A stretch of DNA of 64,000 nt from Glandiceps talaboti (GCF_964340395.1 NC_135558.1:9220501-9284500), one strand, 5' to 3'. Shown: positions 36,438 through 49,690, counted from the first letter of the stretch. Program-made: numbers and translations. The notes: generated by a model from the letters alone, not told the origin.

Positions 36438-37652
36438 CAATTATATTCTACATACACTGGAGCAGATATGAAGTGTGAGTATGTTTCCATGGTAACCAAA
36501 CCATATCGGTGAGATCAAGTAGTTTACCTTTATGACTGAATGAAGGCAAGCAATAGTACTATTAGTCACAACTACACATTTATACAATGAGAGAAAGAAA
36601 CACAGTATGTCCATAAAGGGCACACTAAAATTACAACACATCCTCTATCAGTTTTAAGGATCCATCAATTAAATACTTAGTTTGCCATCCTTAAATTTCA
36701 CCAAACCCTACCAGGAAGACGGGGAAAAAAACAAACACCATTACGCTAGTCACAAGCATGTCATGTAAAAATTCAATTTTCTGTGGATTCATTTTCTGTT
36801 TGTACCTAAATCTGCCTGACTGATGAAAAATATATAAATATATAATTTATAAATATAAAAATCCGTTTTGTTTGTGTTAAACAACTATTTAGATATATAT
36901 ATGTGTGCTTGTTCTGATGATATTTGAACGGTCTTTCCATTTTCAATAGTATGAAATACAGAAATTTTGAGCAAAATGAAATGTGTTTTTGAAAAAAAAA
37001 ATCTATCGACAAACCTACTCGCATGCGGATGGGCAAACAAAGAATTTACTTGATGGTGCTTAATGTCAGATTCTCACATTTGAGTTCAGTTCAATAAATT
37101 TAGACCTTAACCTAATTCGCAGAATAAAGGCTCAACTTCATAATTAAATGCTTCACTGTTTTTCATTATACGCAACTATTTCTTTCAATTAGGATATTAA
37201 CTTCAAAAACGACTAAAACCACAAAAAGATTTTGGTGACCAGAACCTACTTATTACTTTTCACATGCGTAACTCCCAGCGGTGGGGGATGGCAGCTAGTG
37301 GGTTGGGTGGAGGAAAGATTAAACCAACAATTTTTACAACCTTTGTGACGAATGTACTCAATATAACATGGCAGGGGAAATTTTGGAATAAACAGTGGAA
37401 CACAGTATTGAATCGTATGTTTTCCTCGTAATTTAAAAATTCTGACCACTTTAATGGACTGAAGCTATTTTTGTAGTTAAGCCATACATGTACGGCTATC
37501 AGTTTTCCAACTACTGCACTGATATGCCTTTTTTTCATCATATGCTCACACCATCATATGGTTTCAACCTGGACTACATTTCAGAGTGATTGATTACAAA
37601 TATCTTCCCAGCCAGTTAATGATGTTGTTTGACAGGTAGTTAGAGCAAGAGG

Positions 37653-37684
37653 GGTCATGACCTCTGTAAGAAGAGGTCATGACC
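37653..37684. promoter_or_regulatory. Nested palindrome of two AGGTCATGACCT-type sites
   Basis: A perfect 13-bp stem (37653-37665 with 37672-37684) and a 6-base loop. Each arm contains a palindrome, GGGTCATGACCT at 37652-37663 and AGGTCATGACCT at 37674-37685. The latter is the known palindromic thyroid/retinoid receptor element. Function is an inference. Confidence 0.4.
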
Positions 37685-38030
37685 TGTATGAGAGGTGCTG
37701 AGGCCATTTGTTGGCACATAGCAGTGGCCCATATCGCACTGTTACAATTCAAAAATCCCACAATGAGATAAACTGCTGATGGTATCAAAATCAATATATC
37801 TTTCCCTGAAGCCTTTCCCTAAAGTGCAGACCCTGCAGCGATTAGGAGGCTTAGATACATTTAGGACATTTTTGTAATATTTCTAAAGTATGCTGACCCT
37901 GCAGTGAAAAGTTTGGGTACAAGATCTACACACCTTTCGAAAATTTATGTAAAAAACAAACAATTTGAAATAATTTTGCAAGCATATATTACACCCCTGG
38001 AGGCTTAATCTATAGAATATAATAATAACA

Positions 38031-38031
<1 letters not shown>

Positions 38032-38081
<50 letters not shown>
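38032..38081 (+). repeat. (CATA)n microsatellite
   Basis: About 12 uninterrupted ACAT units. Confidence 0.97.
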
Positions 38082-38082
<1 letters not shown>

Positions 38083-38399
38083 GCCAAAAAGTTAACACTT
38101 TTGCACTCATTTTCAATGATATAAACGAGTTCATTTTGTTCTGACCAAGTCGTGGCATGAAGTTTATTTTACTGCATGGGTATTAATGTTTTTAACTATT
38201 GTTTTCAAGTACTTGAGCTAACATAAGTATTTATTACCTACCCCGTTTATACAATCATATCAATATGTCATACAAGAAAGATCAAAGCAAGCAATTATAA
38301 AAGATGAAAATTTCTCCTAAAGTTGGTGATTGTACCATTGTTTTGGCCTCAAATGATAAACTTCTTCTGGGAAAATTTCTTGTTGATGTAAACAGTCCT

Positions 38400-38532
38400 C
38401 CAGCAGTCAGTTAAAGGATTGTGTTCACATAATCTCTTTATGTTATTTTTGTATGCTTTACCATGCATGCTAAGGCATGTTGTTATGCAATAAAGATTGA
38501 TTGATTGATTGATTGATTGATTAATTGATTGA
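38400..38532 (+). mobile_element. Probable LINE 3' tail with (GATT)n
   Basis: A T-rich lead-in, GTTATGCAATAAAG with AATAAA at 38489-38494, then (ATTG)n. This is the same layout as the 32.9-kb tail. No coding remnant was seen. Confidence 0.5.
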
Positions 38533-38708
38533 CTAATTATTTTACAGTAAAATGTAGTCACTTTGGGTATGGTAAATTTACCATTCCAAAGTACATATTT
38601 TACTGTCCTATTCATTCTTGGCACGATGAACAATATGTTTTCCATAAAAAAATCTAGACAAAATTGTTATCAGATTTTTTTCTTTCCTTCATTGATTCCT
38701 CAAGGAAA

Positions 38709-38744
38709 CCCCCCCCCCCCAAAAAAAAAAAAAAAAAAAAAAAA
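38709..38744 (+). repeat. C12-A24 homopolymer junction
   Basis: Twelve C are followed directly by 24 A. A mirror arrangement, T-run then G-run, is at 55087-55123. Confidence 0.9.
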
Positions 38745-39714
38745 TTAAGACAAAAAATTAATAAAAGTGACTATTGTGAAGAAAAGTTCTTAAACATAAG
38801 AAAAAAGACAAAACAAACAGAAATATATCTAAAATACAACAAACACTAGTAAGTTTATGACTTGACTTTTAATTCAAGTCAAGAGCATACTTTCAAGGTT
38901 CATTATGTTTCCTTGATCAAAATTTACGTAGTTTACTTTTCCCATACATGTACACGTAACAGTAATGTTTCATCTCCAAATATTGAAAGCAAAACCTATA
39001 CAATAAACAATAAAAAAACTAAAATAAATTTGAAGAAATAAAAAATATTGACTGTACTCGCACAGATTGAGTTCAAAAAGTAAACTACTCTCATGTGTGT
39101 ATGTGATTTATTTTTGATTATGAGACAAATTGAGTAAAATGGAATATAAATATTCTTTTGACACATAAGACTGGTATGTGCTGAATCCTAGTCTAAAAAT
39201 AACGGCTACTTTTATCCTCTGTGTATGTGTATACATATCAGATGTCAGGGTCAGAATATTATTGGCACTTTACGACCTTTGACCTTCAATCTGATGATGC
39301 CCCCTACATTTGAGGTCAACATGACTGACGTAGTTTTAGGATCCAGTAACACAGCAGCCGTTTAGGGACTATATATATATATACACATTAAAGATGAAGC
39401 ATATAAAGTTTATGCTGAAGATTATCGAGAGAGATAAAAACAACTTGCGTATGCATCATATAGGGCGTATTCACCAATGACGTAATTCGGCATCATGCTA
39501 CCTATAAGTTCTTTACAAGTAATCCCTTTCTTGACATTATTCCTGGTAAAAATAGATATAGTTACCATTAAATATGTATTTATCCATTGCAATATTGATT
39601 TATTATGAGATAGGGCTATAGAGTTGGAAATAATCACCAAATTGATAATGCCAACAGAAATAGATCGTGATTCATATTTGAGTGAGAATGATCCACCGAG
39701 TTTTAGAGTTGATT

Positions 39715-40100
39715 ATTTGCTGAGAAGTGTTTCGTGAGATCGAAATCTTAATGATTTAGAATATAGTTCTGGCATTACAAATACATTTATTAAATCATAT
39801 ACCTCACTAATAAAGAATATAGTTATTGAAATAACGAGTATTCTAGCATAGAGTTATGAATTTAAGGAATATCTTTATGAAATAATCTTGCTGATTCTAA
39901 TAGAATATAATGATAACGTCACCAATAAATTTATAAAATCACATCTCATTAATTATGAATCTTAGAGTTATGAAATACGCAATATTCTTATAAAATCATC
40001 TTGTTGCTCTTTACAATATAGTTATGAAATATGCAATACCTTTATGAAATAATTATGCAGATTTAGAACATAGTTATAAAATAAGGAATATCGCCATTAT
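39715..40100 (+). repeat. Degenerate AT-rich tandem array, unit about 65 bp
   Basis: About five units of the type GAGTTATGAAATA-G-AATAT, then CTTATGAAATCATCTTG. Confidence 0.7.
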
Positions 40101-42345
40101 ACACTGGTGGAACAACAAACATAAAAATAGGCAATCAATTGAAGGTAAGATGTATTACAGAGAAAAAAACCTGAAAATGAACTAAATATGAAGTCACAAA
40201 TCAAGATTTACAGCTGCTGTATGCTTGTAATATTTCTATATATTGATAAAGTAAATCTATATTTTAAATTCATAAACTAGAGAGAACAAGAATATCTTGC
40301 AATTTTCATGAAAAGAAAGAGAGAATGAAGGAAAGATTTTTCAAAATATTAAATTAAAAAAAAAATAATAAAAATATAATTATTTTTTCTAGAAAAAAAA
40401 AGAACAAAACTATCATATGAAGTTTGCAAGAGAAGAGAAAATAAGAAATTTGTGTTGTCGGTCGCATTGATTTTGAAATTGTAACTCCTTTCCTGTTCAT
40501 TACCGCATGTTGTGAAATCTATATCTACTCTATATGTGCTGTGTGGGTGTATATCGACCACATCTACAGGAACCTTCTGACCCTACAAACCACCATGTCC
40601 CTGGCTGGCTCTCACAAATGTTGGAATCTACCCGAAGACTTGTTTCAGTTAATTTCTTTAAATGCTAACCCTTTTATATATTTATCTTTTACAAATTACA
40701 TAACGCAAGTCCCTATTGTGTATTCCTGCAGCGGGCATAGTGATCTGACCCCAAGGTCACCTAATTTGAGGTCTTTTTCTTCTCCTTTGTGGTTGGTTCT
40801 AATTCATTCCGCTACACAGCAGCTGGTGACACTATTGTATTGATCAAATTCAGTCCTTCACATTACCTTATCTCCCTAATTTCAGTGTAATTTGGTACAG
40901 TCCTATTATTGATCTGTTTGGACGAGAATGATCCATTTTTATACATGTAGGGTGGATTCAGTTCTGATAGGAATGAGGGACTCTTTAATATGCAGTTCAT
41001 GTCACCAAACATTTCCTTTTCAAGCCCTCGTACATGGGTTGTATAGTAAACAAACCTCAATTTCAGTCCTAGTTCACCATTCAGGTTATCGTATACATGT
41101 GTATATTCATAAAATTCAAAGTGAAAAAATCATCAATTTCACCGTTGACTTTTAACATGATTATCTTCCATTGGAAGAAATAACAACAAATTACTTTAAA
41201 TGTGTTAGCATGATTAGTGAGATTGACAACGAAGCATTTGATAATATTGTCAAAATTATGCAACGTGAAAGAGGTTGAACATTTTGAAGTTTCTTCCACA
41301 TTTGGTGAAATAAAGATGAGTATGACTTACCAATGCAGAGATATGAAAGTGTTATCATCAGTGATCAGAAAGCATCATAAAACGAACTGCTTTTCAGGTA
41401 GATAAATCTAGATGTATAACGTATATGTACAAGATTCCTATGATGATGAAGAAGGGTACTTAGGCAGAGGCATGATGATAGAAAAAACTGTAGCACACAC
41501 AAGAGAGACTTTGAGGACCACACATTTCTCCAATGCAAGGACACTAGCGACTAACGAGAGTTTATGGAAGGACTAGGAATAGGCATAGTAATCAGAGAGT
41601 TCCATTAGATATGCTTACTGCAATGTACGTCACTACTACGATGATGAGTTTCCTTCTTTCAAGGCCATACTGACACAGTTTATTGTTTCTCATGCTAGGT
41701 CAAGCTAAATCTGTTCCTTAGTTCAACGACCTTGTAACTTGTATTTAACAGCAATCAGTGCATTAACTCACGCTAAATGCATTATCAGTCTGTTTTATTA
41801 CAATTTTATACATGACATCCACAGAATGCACATAAAAAAAAAACAAGTTTCAAATTAAAATACAGAATTTTCGCAATACAAATGAAATAGCCAAATGGCC
41901 AGGAGTTATACATGGTTGAAGTGGCATGATGAAAATATGGCAAAAATAAATACAAGTTAAACTTGAAACTGGTTTCTCGGGAGTTGGAGATCTCAGAGGT
42001 CACTTCAGGTCATCCAGTATTTACACTATGTGTATACACATCTGAATTGTCTATTAAATAATTATTTCAAGATTTTACTTCCTTATTTTGCTAGCTGACT
42101 CATTTATTTGGGACAGGATTTAGACTAGACAATACCATTCTATCAAAGTATCATTTTTTACCATTTTAATTACAAAATTTTTAATCCGGAAGACGAGTTT
42201 GCAGGTATTTCTGTTCTGTAAATTTTGTTGAAATCTAACGAAATCTGTATTTCAGCTTGTAATGTTTAAAGCATAGTAAATGTCAAAACTGAAAGTGGAT
42301 GATAATTTTTCAAAATAAATACATATGTGAAAATCATGATTTGGG

Positions 42346-42410
42346 CAGCTTTTTTTATTTTTATTTCATATATCGGTCCAGCTTTTTTTATTTTTATTTC
42401 ATATATCGGT
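42346..42410 (+). repeat. Exact 33-bp tandem duplication
   Basis: Two identical copies run from CAGCTTTTTTTATTTT to CATATATCGGT, suggesting a recent event. Confidence 0.95.
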
Positions 42411-42794
42411 TTTAATGGCTAGACATTCATTCTAATAGAATGTAGACTCAGTGACACCTATGACCTATGACCAGTCTGAATGAAAATAATGGTGTCATTG
42501 TACTTAATACTTTAATAATTACTTACTCACACTCTACCAAAGTTTGTCACTGCCGACCCAAAACTTTCTATTGAAATGTCATTTGTGAAAATATCACGAG
42601 ACATTGGATGGAAATCAGATTTTTATCAAAATCCACAAAAGATATGAGATGTAGTTATTTGAAAAACATGAAATAAAAAGAGGACTGCTTTTATTGTCTG
42701 TTTTTGAAACCCACGTATTAAATTGAACCACATTTTGGGGGACCTTATTAAGAAGTACATGGAGTGTCTATGATTCAAGGTACCCTTGTATTAA

Positions 42795-43071
42795 AAAGTG
42801 GCCATATGGATGAGAGATGGGTATTTATTTTGGATTTTTAATTTATAAGACAACCATACTACATTTTTCTACTTGAAAAAAAAACATGGAACAACATTCA
42901 CTTAGTCTGTGTTCGTAATTCAGTAAATTGTAATAAGATAAAAATAAAAAAAAAATTAAAAAAAAATAAAAAAAATTGTGTAAAAAGTTTGTTATTGTAT
43001 GTACAATAGTAGGGTTGTTTTATCAATTAAATTTCCCAGATAAATATCCAATTCCCATCCATAAGGCCACT
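42795..43071. mobile_element. TTAA-flanked long-TIR element, copy 2
   Basis: The ends AAAGTGGCCATATGG and CCATAAGGCCACT match the 19.3-kb copy, with TTAA at 42791-42794 and 43072-43075. The right arm is shortened and the centre is expanded with A-rich sequence, so this copy is degraded. Confidence 0.8.
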
Positions 43072-43757
43072 TTAATAGCATGTAGTAAACAGTGAGTCAA
43101 TCTGTTCACAAAGACTGAAGTGTGCAATCCAAAATTTTACATATTTGACAATTTTCTACTGGGTGTTTGGAACTAACGTTTACTTATGACAGACGAAATT
43201 TCATTTGAATAAAACATCAGGCAAATCATGTACAAATATGATCTTTATATCACAAAATGTGAATGGAGATGAAACAACTTGCATACACATGATTGACCTA
43301 TTTTTAGACAGATGTATTTAATTTACTCTTAAAAATTGTGTCACTGAATTAATGTTTCTACATCAATTCATGAACACTAAAATGAAAATTCATATGAAAT
43401 GAAGATTATGTTGTCACTGAATATTTGTACGTAAATGCACATTAAAATGAAATTAAAAAATCTATGTATAAATTCAATGACAATAGTATATTGTAAGTGT
43501 AGCTATAAAATACAAATAAATAATTAAATACAAATGTATAAATAAATAATTATTATATGAACGTGCCAGTCAGTCGAGTGCCTTAAAAAAACACCAATGT
43601 CCATAAATCTTGAGAAATCTAATATTTCTGGTTTAAGGTAGATGAATAATTATTATTCTTCAGGGACAAATTTTATTGGAAATCAAAGTTCTTAAAACCT
43701 CGCCAACCTTTGTCATATGGAAGCTTTCATTTGATTCTTTTGAAATAAATTTGCAGG

Positions 43758-43885
43758 TTCCAGTCCAAGTTGATTAAAATCTGGTGTAGGGTACACTTTG
43801 CGAAAGAACAAACGACAGTACACATAACAGCCAAAAAGAAATTACAAAGTGTACTCTACATCGGATTTTAATCAGATTGGGTCCC
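43758..43885. mobile_element. Small fold-back element
   Basis: CAAGTTGATTAAAATCTGGT, then GTAGGGTACACTTTG is mirrored by CAAAGTGTACTCTACATC, then GGATTTTAATCAGATTGG. The arms are about 38 bp. A related arm is at 5632-5657. Confidence 0.75.
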
Positions 43886-44454
43886 GTCTTGTTTTCAAGG
43901 AAAGCATCAATCTTTTATTTTCCCATACAAAGTATTCGGTGGCCATATTGGATGGCGGCCATATTTGATTCTAAAATGGCTGAATTTTGATAATCATTCT
44001 GACCTCTATTATAAAAAATATGTATGTCGACCCCTGAATTTTTTTCTTGATTTTAACTGAGAACGAGTTTGCATTTTCTTGAAGTACCAGAAAAAGTTTG
44101 AACCATTTATTTCCAAAGTATACTTCTCATTAATGAACATGTTTCTAAAACTTCAATCACTTATTTAAAATCTATTCAATATAACACACGATTCAAGGAA
44201 ATACAGCTGAGTTCATAATAAAAGGTGTCAGATCCCCAAAGCTGTGAATTTACCATTTTTTAATTCTCAGCAAGGGATGGACTGTATGGGCTATTTTTAG
44301 CTCAGTTAATATAACCTTAGCTACTATAACGTGTCAATCATGTAACTCAGTTAAAAATGCGTGAGAACCTCTTTTGTGAGTGACCGTGACAATGTTTGTT
44401 AGAAGCAAAGGCATAAAACATTCAATGAAAATGGTTGTATATCAACAGTTTTAA

Positions 44455-45150
44455 CTGTACTGGTATTTGCATAAAGAATTTCATTTGTGGATTGTTTTAA
44501 AATTAACCGAGAAAAGTCTTTTACTAAAGAAATGAAGATTGGCAAAAAACTTCCTTTCCAAAATAGAACAATCTGAAATATTATTTAGAAAAGGTATTTG
44601 CTGAACAACTTCCCTTGTGGATGACCACTTTAAATATTGAAATGAAGCTTATTATTTGGAATCAAGATCGGTATAAAATATGTGTTTGCTGAAAATGGAT
44701 GTATAATTATCTAAAATATTCTTTGCCCTGGTATTTGCTTAAAACATTTCTTGTGAATGGGTTTTTAAAATCATGAAAATCAAGAACGACAAAAAATATG
44801 AGATGAGAAAGTTTGTGCTTTCATGACTTTCATAACTGGAAATCAACATTGGCAAAATATATTAAAATTAGTCTCATAATTGAAATGTTAATTGGGTAGG
44901 TATTTGCTTAAGATCTTTTTGTCTGGACAAATTTAAATTGAGACAATTTTTATTGGAAATCAATATTTGCAAAAACAAATTAGTATTTACAAATAAGTGC
45001 TGATTATTTGCACAGGCACTTAGCTTAAGAACATCCCTTAGGGATAAGTTGAAATTACTAGAGAAAACTCTTGTTCTATAGAATCAAGATTGACAAAAAG
45101 TATGTCTTAATGTCTACAAGTCTGAAATTTTATTTGTGTACATGTAGGTA
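44455..45150 (+). repeat. Ancient degenerate tandem array, unit about 140 bp
   Basis: About five units start GGTATTTGCTTAA, followed by AAC-T-CCTTGTGGAT, then GGAATCAAGATTGGCAAAAA. Spacing is 115-166 bp. Confidence 0.65.
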
Positions 45151-45203
45151 TTACAACCTTCCTTAAACTCTAGGACTTTCCTAGCCTAGAACTATACTTG
45201 TGG

Positions 45204-45292
<89 letters not shown>
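45204..45292 (+). repeat. (GTCT)n(CT)n compound microsatellite
   Basis: Two tracts of GTCT separated by CT, then about 15 CT units. Confidence 0.97.
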
Positions 45293-45294
<2 letters not shown>

Positions 45295-46519
45295 AATATG
45301 TTAAAAGTTTAGGGTTGGCAGTGAAAAACTAGGTGGGGTCAGGTAACAGGAACCAAATAATTCTTTTTTAGGCCTTACCAGCCAACATTTTTTCCTCCTT
45401 CATTTTTATGTTATTACATTTACAATGAGAAAGATGAAAATAAAATGGCAGACTATACACAGGCAGATGAATTCATGCATTCAAAAGCCGGTAACAAAAT
45501 GCACTGCTAAATGACTACTCTATGCGTACAAAAAACGTCTAGAATTTCTGACTAGTTTAGCACCTAAGCTGGCTTGAATGGAGATGTTAACTATCAAATA
45601 AAAAAAAGTGGTCTTCTGGAAGAATACGTAATTTGCTAAAAGACACTTCCATACTGAATAGATATGAAGAAAACTGAAGCAGATAAGACGACAAAAAAAC
45701 CCCGGATACGCAGGTATGACTTATATGGAAATCATCCATGAATATTTAAAGAACTGCACAGAATATCAAACTATACAATCATATTATCAACACACTGTAG
45801 TGTGAAGAGATTTAAAATAAATCCCTGTTACCTCCTTCTGAAATAAGAAGACATTAAAGTGCAAAAAATTTATGAGATGAATGATAGATACACTACAATT
45901 TCTAAGTTATGATTTCTCTGACCTTTCAAAAGTGCAGCCTGAGATTTCTGATGCACAATCACAGACCATTATAAGTATATTGCTTTGCATTATGCTGAAT
46001 TTCAATAATTTATATACATGGTTGCTATGGCAAATACAAAATATTTAGTCAAAATCTTGGAATGGAATCCTGGAAAATCAAACACAGAGGAATTTGTGAC
46101 TGGCATTAAATAATAAGAAATTTAAAAAAAAAATTCTTATGAGGTACAATCAAAACTGACCTATGAAACTTTGGGAGGATAATATTGACATGATAAAGTA
46201 TTTTCATATCTAGTTGAGAAAATTTCAATAAATTAATCAAATATATGCTATTATCAGATATTTCTTATTAAAAATCAAAGGCTAGATTATCACACAAGTC
46301 ATCTTCAATGCATAGTTGTTGTAAATATTGCAATTTTCATTATATTTTTCAAAAGTTGCCGACTCCATCTGATTGTTCTTATCTTCATGATTACTCATGC
46401 ACAAAGGAGATAAAATATTGACTTTATGAAAGTGATGATGTCATACTACACGTATATGATCAGTTCACTTCCCTAGAGAAAATTAAAATTTAGATAACAG
46501 TTGGTTCTTCTATGCATTC

Positions 46520-47200
46520 CCCTGGCTAGCAAGCTGATCCTTCCCTAAACCCTCTTCAACAGTTGATTTTTTGTCAAAACCACAACGTAACAAACCAAAC
46601 TACTTGTATTGTTAACACTTGAAACTGATCAAACCTCAGCTCTGTTCACAGTTCATTCTCCAAACCACTACTATTCCCCTGGCTAGCAAGCTGTCTGTGA
46701 TCCTTCCCCAAACCCCTGTCCACAGTTGACTTCGTCAAACCTCTATTGACACATACATACACAGATGATACACACAAACTCCTGTGAACACCTGACACTA
46801 ATAAAATCCTGGCTATTTAAAGGCCACGGTTTTGATCACAGGTTTTCAATCCCAGATTCTCTTATAAGTGTTATCTATCAGTGGAGCCATGAGGTTTACA
46901 TTGGATTATTCTTTTATTCCGTACCAACTCTTTCAACAGCTTTGTCAGACAACTGTTTTTCACACCTCATGTTTAATCCTTTTTCAAAGTAGGTCTTTAA
47001 ACCAAAGTTGTTACTGCCGAAAATCCCTGTTACCATACAGTTTATTCTCCAAACCAGCACTAGTGAGAGTTAATACAATCAAACCCCTGCAAACAGGTGA
47101 TACTGCCCAAAGCCCTGTTAACTTTGTACTTTAATACTCAAATCCTGTTAACAGTTGATTCTGCCGAAAACCCTGCTAACAATTCAAGTACTTTGTTTCT
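46520..47200 (+). repeat. Diffuse minisatellite of CCCCTGTTAACAGTTGAT words
   Basis: Many spaced copies of AAACCCCTGTTAACAG, often with TTGATTCTGCC, separated by 20-60 bp. Two longer copies of CCCCTGGCTAGCAAGCTG lie at 46519 and 46677. The pattern resumes at 47640-47765 after an inserted element. Confidence 0.65.
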
Positions 47201-47251
47201 CGTAATTCTGTGTAAAATTAGTTATTATAGTCTCAGTTGATTTTGCCCAAA

Positions 47252-47578
47252 CTTAAAAGGGAACATATTTAGGCATAGTTTTTTTGCTGTATATTTACTC
47301 ACAGTATTATACATACGGAAGCACACTGAATCACCACTTGAAATTGACTGAACTCAAACGATCCAATATATAACTCATAAACCACAAATGACATAATTTC
47401 CCATACATATCCAAAAAATGTTAAGAAAATTCCAACTATGCAATCAACTGTTCTAACAATACCAGGAGACAATTGTAATGTTATAGAAGACATGTATTAA
47501 CATTTACATTATACTGGAATGTGGTTTTATTTCAGTATTTTCACTTATTAGTAAAAAGCTGAGCTTGTGTCACTTTAA
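47252..47578 (+). mobile_element. Dispersed element, copy B (both ends)
   Basis: It starts TTAAAAGGGAACAT and ends GAGCTTGTGTCACTTTAA. The reversed end resembles the start of copy A (TTAAAG-G-CAC-AGCT-A), so the element has inverted ends. The body matches 32232-32525. It interrupts the surrounding minisatellite. Confidence 0.7.
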
Positions 47579-48030
47579 GTTAATATCAAAAGTTGACAAG
47601 TTAATAATAAACAAAAGTTAATACTTTCCAAAACTGTGTTAACCCTTCAAGAACTTAGTTTGTAGTAACTCTGTGTAATTATACACCTTAAAGGGGTAAG
47701 AGTTATTACTGCCCAAACCCCTGTTAACACTTTATACTGCCCAAACCCCTGTTGACACTGTGAAGAAGTTAATTTACTCTACACTGCAAGGTGTATTTCA
47801 TAACACAAGACGCATGTGATACTGTCGGAATTCCCTACAAACAAACACACATAATTTGTTGCTCACTGCAAAATGAACTCTGAATGTAAGATCTGAACGA
47901 TATTGATATTTCACAGACTGGTCTAGAGAATGAAGTAGTTTATTTGTTCAGCACTGCAGGGTACATAGTGAAAACCAGATCAGAGTGACAGACTCAATTT
48001 CAATCACCTTACACAAAAATTAATCTGCAA

Positions 48031-48118
48031 TGTATTGCTGACTGTATATTAATGTATTGCTGACTGTATATTAATGTATTGCTGACTGTATATTAATGTA
48101 TTGCTGACTGTATATTAA
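48031..48118 (+). repeat. Four exact copies of a 22-bp unit
   Basis: The unit TGTATTGCTGACTGTATATT plus AA is repeated four times without change. Confidence 0.98.
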
Positions 48119-48884
48119 AAAGCAGGTATTAACGCTTTGTGTTGTCTGAATCTAAATAAAGTTCTAACCGATAACTAAAACTACTCGCAAGTACATAAAT
48201 AATGATAGCTGAAACTCCTCACAAGTACAAAATTAACTAAATCTCATGTGCAAAGCAATGCTCATACTGAGGCATAAATCTATGAGATAGTCCAGAACCC
48301 TGTCAAATACAAAGTACTGATGAGTTAGAGTTCATTGGCAAGTGTATACCATCAATCAGATCATTTTATTTGCCCCAAAGTGCCTTTCAGAAAGTTAAAC
48401 AGGTCTGCAAGGCACAATCTAGCTATATATATATGGCATGTTAAAATAACCTCAATGAATTATTTTCTTTGGCTGTATTATGTTCAAGTATTTCATTTAC
48501 TGAATAATCTTGTTACAAGAAACATAATTGACATAACAAAATTTACCTCTTGAAATAAGAACAAAAAACATTAGTATCATGCTAATCTGATATAGAGTCT
48601 CTGTATTGAACACGCTGAATCACATTAATTATCAGATTCTTTGCTGGAAGCCAATGCTGAAAGGGAAAGTGACTGGGATGTATTCATGGAAAATGACCGG
48701 AATATTGTAATGGACAGAACGGGAAGTATGTTGAATCCAAATTGGGTCAATTTGCCATTCATTGATATTTTGCTGATGGAATAATACTGTGCAGTGAAAC
48801 ATTTTGCTGTCACGGTGTCCTAATTCTGGTGAAATTCAGTACAGACTTAAAGTTTAGTGTAGTCAAGTCTCAGCATGATGCCCA

Positions 48885-49690
48885 CTTGGTAGTTAGAATA
48901 TCACATAGCAGTAAACCACGGTGTGGAATATTCAGTCTGGGTATTATAAAAGTGAGGTTTGGTGAACTCTTTACGATACATTTGTAGTGCAAATCTGGTT
49001 TTTGGTTATAGAATAACACCTGGCAGTCACCTACAGTGTAGCCATATTCAGTGACAGTGAGCTGTGGCTATGTTTTACATTTGGACTTTAGAACACTCTG
49101 ATGTATGTTAGTAATGCACATCTGGTTTTAGGATAACATCTGGTAGTGACACCACAGAACAACTGTCACCATATTCAATCAAAGTGAGCTCTGCCAAATT
49201 ACCCTGTTCAGACACACACAGCTAGCGACGCTGGCACTGCTCCAGCAAAAAGTTACAACTGAGTGCTTTCAAGCTCCCAAGTTTGCCTGTCACACACTGT
49301 ACAAAGTTTTAGCAAAGTGTAAGACAAGCAAACCTGGTAGAGTGATAGAATTCAGTTGTAACTTTATACCAGTGCAGCACTGGCATAACTGTGTGGGTGT
49401 GTCTGAGCAGACTAAATAGCAGGGTATTAACTATTATCTTTTACATCTGGACTTTTTGGGTTATATGCTTACAGTGTACAACTGATTTAGAATATGGTAG
49501 TTACACCACAGTACAACTGTCATCATACATCTTAATCCAGTCAAAAAGTGCCAAGAGTGTGAGCTTTGCTAAAATCTGTTACCTGTGGACTTTTGGCTAC
49601 AATTACAATACACATCTAGTTTTAGAATAACAGCCAGCAGTAAAGTACAGTGCAACTGTCAGAATAAAGTACTAAAATCTTTTACATGCA
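48885..49690 (+). repeat. Degenerate tandem array, unit about 170 bp
   Basis: Four or more units carry AATAACA-CTGGCAGT, then CACAGT-CAACTGTCA and GTGAGCT-TG and TTTTACAT-TGGACTTT. It is interrupted by the inverted element at 49199-49428. Confidence 0.65.
49199..49428. mobile_element. TIR element inserted inside the 48.9-49.7 kb array
   Basis: The left arm ACCCTG-CAGACACAC, then GCTGGCACTGCTCCAG and AAAGTTACAACTGA and GTTTGCCTGTC is mirrored on the right by GACAAGCAAACCTGG, then TTCAGTTGTAACTTTA and CAGTGCAGCACTGG and GGTGTGTCTGAG. The arms are about 95 bp. Confidence 0.8.

Noticed and set aside
36317-36499. Cys/Val-rich ORF
   Set aside because: Translation of the (CA)n microsatellite.
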